In this document: piece by piece, positions 56,201-64,000 of the stretch
Layout of the letters: each line of letters begins with the position of its first letter
How positions within the stretch are numbered: the stretch's first letter is position 1
Assembly: GCA_942486035.1 (NCBI GenBank)
Contig: CALNXK010000030.1
Span: 3,732,001 to 3,796,000 of the forward strand
Direction of reading: 5' to 3'
DNA: 64,000 bases
Source: Porites lobata
Taxonomy: Eukaryota; Cnidaria; Anthozoa; Scleractinia; Poritidae
Translations under genes and position numbers: made by a program
The notes under the pieces: model-generated
Seen by the model: the letters and a program-made list of their open reading frames with translations, nothing else
Database searches by the model: none
Told to the model about the DNA's origin: nothing

Positions 56201-57525
56201 GATTAAAGATGTTGAGGTTATTTTTCACTTTTTTTAGTCGTTTCCCTTCTCGTGATTTATTTTTTCTGATTTTGATTGACGATGATTGAACGAATGAAAA
56301 GATAGATAACGGCGAACAATTGTAAGTGTTGCAAAAATTAAGACGATAAGACATCAAAGAAACACTGCAATTAAGTGTTTATTAAATCATAAGAATTTTG
56401 TATGCTAATTTAACACGTATGCTTAAGTTAATAAAAACTAAGAAGTACTCAAAATATAATTGAAACACGTGCACCTACTTGTTTCTTCTGAATCTCCATG
56501 TAGGTCGTAAAGCCCGGTGCAACGGCATATCCCTGCATTTTAACTGGCGTCTCAGCTTGATCGTGCAGAATAACTCTGAACCCAGCACTTTCTACAGCAT
56601 AATAATACTCGTAGTGTTGAAGGTCAATAAGTAAGCGAAGTCCTCTGTCCTGTCCGGTGTTTGTGGTGTTAAGAATGTTCGAACCATTTTTACCAGAATT
56701 AAATGTAAAACAGACATCTCCAAAGGCGTTTTTAAACTCGGTAAAGTTGTTATGATCGCACTTGTGGTCCTTTCCGTAATTACATTCCAGAAGCATTCTG
56801 TCAAGGCGATGGGCCGCCTTTGACAAAGTATCTTGCATAATTTTACCTGTAATGTTACCTTCAATATCACTAGAGTTTCGTCCATCTATGTTTTTTCTCA
56901 CATACAGCTCATTCACGAGAGTTCCGTTCATTACAGATAACCGAGCGTCGTTATAATTGCAAATGGAAATCGCGGGAAACACCATACTGCTTTCATAAAC
57001 GATAACAGTGGTAGTAGTAAACGGGTAATCAAAGTAATTATAGACGCTGGTCAAACATTTTTCAACAAAGAGCGAGAACGCTCCGAGCAAAAGTAATGTC
57101 CATAACACGCGTCGAACAGGAGGATTGCCTGCAAAACAGAAATGAAAACCATGAAGGGTACAAGAGTCTAAAAACGATACCCACAAGTCATGTATCTTGC
57201 CCGACTTCTTCTTTTCATCCAGTAGCTTTTTACAGCTTTCATAATCATTGTTTTTCTTGCATTTGTCATAGTCGTTCTCGGGATAAGATCCGTCGTTCAC
57301 AGCAGGCCAATTGGTCTTCATCGTCGTTTCCGCTACTTCAAGCTCCTTGCCCTTCGCGTCCGACTTGATATACACGACGGAGATATCTTTCTTACAATGG
57401 TTGCAGAAAGCATAAATGCTGCTGGCACCATTGCTGCTCTTGTTACAGTCGTTGCCTTTGATGACAATTTTCACATCGCCAGTGTCATCTGTGGCAGCAT
57501 AGTTTTCGTTGAACAAGTTAGACAT
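50300..57525 (-). CDS. Degenerin/ENaC/ASIC-like sodium channel subunit
   Basis: Six exons on the minus strand: 57525-56479, 53785-53638, 52999-52934, 52496-52328, 51594-51503, 50415-50300; 1638 bases, 545 residues, all GT-AG with matching phases. Family members are two-pass plasma-membrane channels, usually trimeric and sodium-selective, gated by protons or peptides. Visible: the gating His-Gly pair in CTLHGFHFCF (H125, G126); TM1 about 139-157; MVFPAISICNYND (181-193) of the extracellular start; Cys-rich ectodomain including GFTTYMEIQKK, LPHPYRTNCG, QCNCRDWFMPG, CPVACESVEF; TM2 with GLFLGASLLTFVEYLD (515-530), where GAS (519-521) is the selectivity filter. The start is ATG 57525; the frame also extends two codons to an upstream GTG, which I reject. 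The N-terminus is about 125 residues before the His-Gly, longer than usual, with FCNHCKKD and many charged residues. Confidence 0.95.
50302..50307 (-). terminator. AATAAA overlapping the end of the channel coding sequence
   Basis: The last codons read AAT AAA TAG, giving a polyadenylation hexamer inside the reading frame. It may be chance; no second AATAAA was noted shortly downstream. Confidence 0.25.
50630..50835. repeat. Repeat with three CATATAAA/TATATAAA-bearing units
   Basis: AACTTTTCTTCATATAAAGAC, GACTTTTTCGTCATATAAACG and AACTTTTCTCTATATAAACCG recur at about 80 to 100-base spacing with GC-rich linkers. It lies in the channel's last intron. Promoter-like TATA strings here look like part of the repeat. 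Confidence 0.5.
51151..51335 (+). repeat. tRNA-derived SINE (family 1)
   Basis: GGATTTGCTCAGTCGATAAAG (A box) and CGCGGGTTTGATTCCCGG (B box) lead into GGACCAATACTCGGGATCTT, then an AT-rich body with GGCTAGGCCTCC and AAAATGGCAGTCC. It aligns with the reverse strand of 16321-16500. It lies in the channel's last intron, opposite to the gene. Confidence 0.78.
51940..52260 (+). repeat. Dispersed repeat resembling a retroelement 3' end
   Basis: GACTCTGAAGATGACTACC, GTGTCGAAACGTTAGTCGATG, CAACAACAGTCCTACTCAAAC and ATGACATGACTCCTAAGTTC look like a degraded coding tail. I recall similar sequence dispersed in coral genomes, possibly near Penelope-like or LINE elements. The family is uncertain. It ends just inside the intron next to channel exon 4. 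Confidence 0.4.
53786..56478. other. Channel intron 1
   Basis: 2.7 kb between the first two coding exons (donor GTAGGT at 56478, acceptor TTTTCAG before 53785). It contains the inverted-repeat element at 54112-55170. It also contains one long minus-strand open frame, 56160-55690, about 155 codons, with no recognised domain and a skewed, Phe/Ile/Lys-rich composition. I regard that frame as probably non-coding. Confidence 0.6.
54112..55170. mobile_element. Inverted-repeat element with TTTAAGGTGGTTCGAG terminus
   Basis: The left terminus is TTTAAGGTGGTTCGAGTGG. Near it, CGTCGTCATTAACAAAG and AAAATGACCACCGCAGTTGTGG are mirrored near 55080-55130 by CAGCTGTGGTGGTCACTTTTCC and GTTAATGGCGACC. The outer right terminus is not clear. 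A related terminal piece is at 5925-6067. Confidence 0.6.
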
Positions 57526-57626
57526 GTTCACCAGCTTTCACAGCAAAGCAGCCTGAGTTCGCAACTGAACAGTGAAGCTAAACAAACGACCTTGAACCAG
57601 GTCGGAAGGACTCAGATTCAGAATAA
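57115..57626. repeat. Segmental duplication partner of 52-575
   Basis: It covers the first 137 codons of the channel and about 100 bases of its 5' flank. It is a direct repeat with 52-575, some 57 kb apart. Confidence 0.9.
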
Positions 57627-60392
57627 TGGAGTCTTCTTGCAACGGCGTCATAAAGATTGCCCGTATGACCAAATCCCCATTAAGTTTCACTTATATTTCA
57701 GCACTGATGCCTGTTAATTGAAGCTTTCTCTAGTCTACTTGAGTGGCCTGGGTGTGCAAAACCAATCAGATGCTGTATTGAATGTCTCCAGCCCGGTATT
57801 CTGCCAATTAAAACCCAAATTTGCATGTCAATAGATGTTAGATATTTGGATGAGTTGTATTGTTTCATTTCAAGGTGCAATCATGACTGACAGGTGGTAT
57901 TGGACCAGGGAAATACCGCACTGTATCACCCTGTGACTTATTTTCTTGACAATAACCTCATTTATCAAAAACAGCCCTTCAGCTCTTGAAACGTCAAATG
58001 TTATTAAACACAAAACATGACAGCGACAACAGTCGAATTGACTCAGTGAAAAACTCATCGAAAGAATTTACAAAGTAGTAACGAGATCTGAAAATTCCTT
58101 TATTCCATTTTGATAATTGTAATTTCATTTGCATCCGTATTTTCGAAAATAAATATCATTTATTTATCTTAGGTATTTAAATTGTTGTCAAATTATAATT
58201 TATTGCTCTCCGTCCAGTGCTTCCACTAAATAATCTCGCACCGTTAGTAAACGAAAAGATGAAATGTTTAGACAATCGTTTGTTGACGAGCAGCTGAGCC
58301 CTCCCCTGGGAAAAAAGGGGGAGATAAACTGGAAAAGCTTAGAATCATCGCTTGTTGATGATTGCCTTGGGCGAGTACAATTTATTATTTATGTGTAACT
58401 GTCCTACACGCTCGTCAAATCACCATGAAGAAATAATACGTAAAATAGGTAGCAGATTAGAAAACATCGCGCGGAACAAATGAAAACGACAATAGATGGT
58501 GGATTCAACTAAGCATAAGTTCAGCTTTTGACTATTGAATCTTTTTATATTTTTTTTCTCCTACCTTTATTTCAATTCTTCTTCAATTTCTTTCGTTTTT
58601 CTTTTCGTTAACCAATTATCTGTTGTTTGGCAGATAATTACAACATTTTTTTAAGAGACAGATCCGCTATAAGAAATCAGGACAAACTGTTTTTGTCGGT
58701 TCCTGATCGCTAAGGGAAGTAATCCTTATAAGAACCATTATTCATTATAATCACGATAGTTTTACTGATTATCAGTACTTTAGCTTTATTCTATTTGACT
58801 TTTATTTCCTATGCAAAATTGTTATCACAGAATACCAGGAAAGAAGTTTCAAGTTGCTTAGGGATGTTTGGTAGACTTGCCGACGGTTAAAACCCGGCAT
58901 GTTATCTCTGAATAAGACTAAACTACCGCTTGAATTTTAAGCAAAAAGTCGAAACCGCGGGTAATATTTCTTTTGCGGATCTGGTTTGAGCTTATCCTGC
59001 TTATTAGCAAGTTTATATGGCCATTTTTAACTTCAGCATGTCATAATGGTGAAAAAAGACCGCCGCATCTTTAAAAGAAAGATAAGACCTTTAGTGTACA
59101 AATACATTTTTAGTAGAGATAAAGATACATGTATAATTCTGCTAGTGCAATATTTGCAAATTGTTAATAATTAATTCATCCGGCGCAAAGCTGCGATTTG
59201 AGGCAGGAACCGCAAACGATTTTCGGTGATTTTTAGAAAGGGCGCATTAAAAAGCATTAAAAAGGATTGATGTATCCGTGAGTATTGCTAAAGTCACATC
59301 ACCATAAAGCTAAAGCTTAGAAGTAAAAAGTGAAATTCATTCATAACCCTCAACAAAGTATGAATAAATACATAGCCCCATGTTGCACAATTTCGGAAAA
59401 TATAATAATTGCAACGACGTGTTAATATTAATATAAAGATTTGCAGATTTGCAGATTAAAGAAATTGGCAAATTTCACGCGGCTCGAGCTTAAAAATATA
59501 TGGAAAGTTCTCAATTAACACCAAAGAAAACCCGGGAAAGCAATTCGGAAAAACTGGACGTAAAGTGTTGATAAAGCTATCAAGAAACGAAAATAAGCTT
59601 ATTTTACAGTCGATTATATTTTATATTTTTATTGGATGTGTTACAACTTCGTCCTGTTTATAAAGCAAGGGCTATAGGGTTTCCTAAAAAATATTTTACT
59701 TAGAAAAGCGGCAGGCGGTATAACTCTTCTGGATAAGTCTATGCACAGCAGTTTGTAAATTCTTCATCTTTAGGCGGTTATTCCCAGCTTATTGATCAAC
59801 TGAAGTGGTAGTTATTTAAAACATAGCCAAGATACCGCCTTGAAAAGCAACCAGTAATTCAGCTATTTCAGAAAGAAAAAACTGAATACCTTCCGGTATT
59901 TCTATACTTTTCCAACAAATCAATCTTCGTCAATTATGTTTTCTTACCACATATAACCTAGAACAAACCAAAAATATATATATGCAAGGGAAATACGTCC
60001 ATTGTTGTTCCGTATGTTTCGTGCTGTTAGTGTGTGGGTGATTCAAGCCAGCAGGAAAAAAAAAAAAACGATTTTCTCATCTGTTGGGATTTGTTGAGTT
60101 ACGGCTCTCTCCTCCGTAAAGGCTCCCGCTGGGTATCACAATAAAGTCGAAAAACAGAAAGCGCGCGGGGGGAAGATGGGAAGAGGGAAAAGGCGGGAGT
60201 AGGCCTCTCTTCTCCCTTCCCATCGTGCCCCGCGCGCTTTCTTTTTCCTTGTCGCTCGCCCTCCCTACGATAAAAAGAGGCGAGGCCTCTGTGGGGGAGC
60301 GGAGAGAAGAGCTATGGAGAGAATTTTTCGACAAATTAGGGACTGTGAACAACAAAAGTTTTGAGATCTCGTCCACGTATCCGGATATCTTC
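57627..60392. other. Intergenic stretch without a recognised gene
   Basis: AT-rich sequence upstream of the channel gene. Apart from the GC-rich palindrome at 60148-60252 no repeat or coding domain was recognised. Open frames are short. Confidence 0.5.
60148..60252. mobile_element. GC-rich palindromic repeat
   Basis: The left GAAAAACAGAAAGCGCGCGGGG and right CCCCGCGCGCTTTCTTTTTC pair. Purine-rich AAGATGGGAAGAGGG pairs with TCTCCCTTCCCATC inside. Confidence 0.8.
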
Positions 60393-62286
60393 AAGGTGAC
60401 TCGACCCAGTTTTTTTGGGGGGATACCATCCTACGTTGAAGCTCTCTGGTATCCCCACCTTTACTTTTATCGTAAGTCTAACATATAGAATAGATAACAT
60501 ATAGATCAATCTACAATATAACAAAATTCTTGGCGATCGGAGTAAATGTCAGGTGGTTATAATGCCACGCCCCTTTGAGGTCTGAGTCGAAAATCTGCTG
60601 TTGCCGGCATTTTTTCGTGAAAATCTCTCGGCTGCACATAGTGCGCATTAGTGCCTTGCGCTGAACAGAGTTTCATCAAAATCGCAAAGACCCAATTCGA
60701 GAAATTCAGCGGTTTCCAAATTTAGGTCATAATTTATGCGAAAATGATCAGCAAACTTTACACGGATTATATCTAATAAACTATGAGATTCATCCCTTTA
60801 TTTTGGGTATCGTTATAACAGATGGGTCCTTACAAGTCAGCAAAACAATTTAGGGCCTTGTAAATGCGCGCGATTTCGAGCAAAGCAAACATATAGAAAT
60901 TATAGTTTTCGCTATTTGTTGACGTTTGTCAGCGTTTAAGAGTCAATCTCACGAAAAAAGCATTTTCTTAAAAATTTGTAGTTTTTTTTCCTTCAAATTG
61001 TTTCAGGGCCACAATTGATTAACTAACTACCCGGACTCTGAATTTTATGGTCATTGAAAAAATGTGACATTATCTTCTATAAGCCCAAACTTGAGTAAAC
61101 ATTGAAGGCTGAGTTTGTGCTTTGGGAGTTGTCTATTGTTTCTAGTCTGTCATGATACAGCATTCTTGTTCAGCACGCGTGCAATGACCACGCTTGGCTG
61201 ACAACCAAATGCTCACCGAGACTGATGATAATTTTGATACAGTGAGACAGGCCATCGCGTGATACATAGAGGTTTAACTCACAATTTTTAATCAATTCTC
61301 GTGCTTCTTGTGCCTGTGCTACACACTAAATCTACTTACTATTAAAAAAATATCATTTTTTCATAGGTTTAATGCAAGCCAATAATTAAACCAACTCGTG
61401 ACGGGAATCCCTTCTATTTTCTTATACTAAATTATCATATCTCGGTGAGCATTCGGAAGTCAGCCAAGCGTGGTCATTGCACGCGTGCTGAACAAGAATG
61501 CTGTATCATGACAGACTAGAAACAATAGACAACTCTCAAAGCACAAACTCAGCCAAAACGCTAAAAATCTTCAATATTTACTCACGTTTGGGCTTATAGA
61601 AGGTAATGTCACAGTTTTTCAATGACCATAAAATTCAGAGTCCGGGTAGTTAGTTAATCAATTGTGGCCCTGAAAAAATTTGAAGGAAAAAAAACTACGA
61701 ATTTTTAAGAAAATGCTTTTTTCGTGAGAAGGACTCTTAAACGCTGACAAACGTCAACAAATAGCGAAAACTATAATTTCTATATGTTTGCTTTGCTCGA
61801 AATCGCGCGCATTTACAAGGCCCTAAATTGTTTTGCTGACTTGTAAGGACCCATCTGTTATAACGATACCCAAAATAAAGGGATGAATCTCATAGTTTAT
61901 TAGATATAATCCGTGTAAAGTTTGCTGATCATTTTCGCATAAATTATGACCTAAATTTGGAAACCGCTGAATTTCTCGAATTGGGTCTTTGCGATTTTGG
62001 TGAAACTCTGTTCAGCGCAAGGCACTAACGCGCACTATGTGTAGCCGAGAGATTTTCACGAAAAAAATGCCGGCAACAGCAGATTTTCGACTCAGACCTC
62101 AAAGGGGCGTGGCATTATAACCACGTGACATTTACTCCGATCGCCAAGAATTTTATGTTATATTGTAGATTGATCTATATGTTATCTATTCTATATGTTA
62201 GACTTACGATAAAAGTAAAGGTGGGGATACCAGTGAGCTTCAAAGTAGGATGGTACCCACCCAAAAAAACTGGGTCGAGTCACCTT
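60393..62286. mobile_element. Complete 1.9-kb foldback element (copy B)
   Basis: Termini AAGGTGACTCGACCCAGTTT and AAACTGGGTCGAGTCACCTT are perfect inverses. Arms of roughly 870 bases (60393-61270 and about 61420-62286) mirror each other closely. Markers include GGTATCCCCACCTTTACTTT, GGCGATCGGAGTAAATGTCA, GAGAAATTCAGCGGTTTCC and GCGCGCGATTTCGAGC. The loop of about 150 bases contains GACGGGAATCCCTTCTATTTTC, also present in copy A. No transposase. Any frame found in one arm recurs on the opposite strand in the other. Confidence 0.92.
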
Positions 62287-62463
62287 AAAACGGAGATTTT
62301 TTTCTCCGTTTTCGAAAAAATATGAGTCCACCAAGCGTATTCGAATCGTTTTCGCTCATCCATCATTTTCGTCCCCACAGCCACTCGGCTTAATTTGTAA
62401 CGAACTCCTCGTTTCAAGACCCCGTGACCAAGAAACGACGGGCTCTGGAGACGAGAATAGGAA

Positions 62464-62814
62464 TTTTAAGCAATGACGACGACGACGATGGCGAAAATGT
62501 CTCTTTAAAAGTGAGTTCATGCTGTTTCAAAATTTATCACTCTTATTCCATGGCGTTCAATTTGTCAAATGCTGGCAAATTTTTCTGCAGTTGAATTCTA
62601 AAGGACTGTATCTAAGTTTAAAAAAAGAATTAGAAAAATCGTTGTCTTGTGTTAACGTCCTCCAGAAAACGTGAAATTGGGCATTTTGACGTCGTGGTCG
62701 TGCAACAACGGCAAATAAATGTACAAAAAGCGTGATCGATGCCAATCAAAGTTTTAACCTCTTGCTTTTGATCCGTTCTCGATGCCGTCGTCGAAGTCGT
62801 TGCTTAAGCTCCCT
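62464..62814. mobile_element. TTAAGC/GACGGC-family MITE
   Basis: It begins TTTTAAGCAATGACGACGACG and ends GTCGTCGAAGTCGTTGCTTA then AGCTCCCT. Shares AATTTGTCAAATGCTGGCAAA and GAAATTGGGCATTTTGACG with the other copies. Confidence 0.85.
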
Positions 62815-63633
62815 ACAGTGCCCATCCACACGACAACACTAAAAAAGGACATGCGCATCATGATGCATGACATAATCCTAATCGTAAACGCCGTTTTTGT
62901 TTTTCGTCCACGCGAAAACTATAAGACGGCGTTCCTACTTTTTCAAAAATATCCGAATATGTGTGGATTTACGGCAATATTAGTGCAATATTAAAATGAG
63001 TGGTGTTTGGAAGTCTTTTCTTTTAAGTTATGTACTTTTAAATAACACTGTATATAACCGCTCCTCTTGAAGTCTCTAAGCCAGGGCAAACATAATTTTG
63101 AGGGAAGTAACGTTTTACTCATATACAAGACCTCTGGATCCCGGCCCGAGCTGGGCGTAAAGTTTATCAACCAACCAACTAGAAACTCAAGTTCTGCTCA
63201 AACTATATACCGTACAGCGCTTGCGTAAACCATACCGGATGAGGCTTCTGTTCACATATAACAACTGTGATTTCCGCGCGATTTCTGTAAAGGAGCAAAG
63301 CTCCCGCGCCAATCTTGAAAGTGGAGTGTGATATATCGGATAAGTTCTCTTCAACACTTTAATGCAGTGTGAACAGGTATTTGGACCGTAAAGAAAGTGA
63401 ATAAGACTGGAATCCATGGAAGAAGATATTCAGGGGTGAGGACTGGATTTAAGTGCCCCAAACCCTGTCGGCCAAACGCACCGGAACGATGTTCAATGTG
63501 TGTGAAGGACTTGTTCCAGTTCTGTGCCTTTGCTGTTCATACTATACCGGCATGAAAAGCTATCCAGAATAGTGTAAAAATAGCCTCAGTCGATTACAGA
63601 ACTCTGTAGAGGACTTAGTAGCCTGATAATAGA
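62815..63633. other. Intergenic stretch without a recognised gene
   Basis: A short piece resembles the GTCCACAC repeat (CCCATCCACACGACAACAC, CGTCCACGCGAAAAC at about 62820-62925). Nothing else was recognised. Confidence 0.45.
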
Positions 63634-64000
63634 TTAGAGACCTTTAGATTCTAAGACGAGTACGACTACGAGTGCGAGATTTTCTCAAAACCAAGTAGTA
63701 CTCGCGCGTGAACCAGCGTCATTTTGGAAGGAAAATGTGGTAGCCTTCGTCATTCTACTACGAGTTTTAGCGAGAATGTCGAAGTAGCGGAAATAAGTTA
63801 TCAAATGTTAGAAGTTTTATCATTTTGCGATCGGGAGGGGGCGTAACTTCCTTCACTAAAGGTAACAGTGCTAACTTTTCTGGTGAAAATGGTAAAATGA
63901 AGCTTTCCGGAGAGTCTATATATTAAGAATACGCGAAAAAAACTTTAAGTCGAATCTCCTACTCGTAGTCGTCCTCGTCCTTGAATCTAAAGGTCTCTAA
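63634..64000. mobile_element. TTAGAGACC-family MITE, best preserved copy
   Basis: It starts TTAGAGACCTTTAGATTCTA then AGACGAGTACGACTACGAG, and ends GTAGTCGTCCTCGTCCTTGA then ATCTAAAGGTCTCTAA, exactly at the window end. The terminal inverted repeats are at least 34 bases. No coding capacity. Confidence 0.9.

Noticed and set aside
57526..57531. Upstream extension of the channel start to 57531
   Set aside because: That position is a GTG. The first ATG is at 57525 and the same ATG is conserved in the duplicate at 462.
60336..62325. Matching open frames at 60336-60524 (minus) and 62125-62325 (plus)
   Set aside because: They are the same sequence read in the two arms of the foldback element, not a duplicated gene.
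1..64000. Search for CRISPR arrays, bacterial operons, phage or defence systems
   Set aside because: No regularly spaced repeats, Shine-Dalgarno-linked gene runs or prokaryotic families were seen. All supported genes are spliced and of animal type.

Overview
The window reads as host nuclear DNA from an anthozoan cnidarian, most likely a stony coral. This is inferred from compact GT-AG multi-exon genes of animal type, AT-rich introns, and very many short palindromic transposon remnants of kinds familiar from coral genomes. No bacterial operon, viral gene, CRISPR array, rRNA gene or intact tRNA gene was seen. The computed open reading frames are mostly exon pieces or shadows; the gene models here were built by hand from splice sites and frame continuity.

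Six genes can be supported. (1) Minus strand, 8127 to 1882: a secreted PAN/Apple-EGF-fibrinogen-domain protein, 4 exons. (2) Plus strand, 11294 to 24304: a cofactor-independent phosphoglycerate mutase, 12 exons, 515 residues, with all frames closing. (3) and (4) Two DUF924-family paralogues, head to head, minus 34489 to 27304 and plus 37709 to 43268. Each has six exons with every intron in phase 0, and five of the six exons match in length exactly. (5) Minus strand, 45802 to 44467: a two-exon Tctex1-type dynein light chain. (6) Minus strand, 57525 to 50300: a degenerin/ENaC/ASIC-like channel, 6 exons, 545 residues. The left edge (52-575) holds a second copy of the first 137 codons of that channel plus its 5' flank, in the same orientation and about 3% diverged. 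It stops exactly where the first membrane segment should start.

The rest is mobile-element debris. It includes a 1.9-kb foldback element (60393-62286) with a second, nested copy (2669-4080). Several MITE families recur: TTAAGC...GACGGC, TTAGAGACC, GTTGTTCAAAAGGTGGATAGC, GTCGTTTCGCC, and palindromes with TAG-start termini and 9-bp target-site duplications. There are also two tRNA-derived SINE families and a LINE reverse-transcriptase fragment. Many sit within 100 bases of exons or start codons.

The genes do not form one pathway: glycolysis, an unknown DUF924 function, cilia/dynein transport, an ion channel and a secreted lectin-like protein. Their link is positional. The secreted protein and the mutase are divergent, the mutase and DUF924-A converge, the DUF924 genes diverge, and DUF924-B converges with the dynein light chain. 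I found no convincing new multi-gene system. The strongest leads are the channel-domain duplication, the DUF924 pair with a MITE at each start, and the palindromic families with intact target-site duplications.
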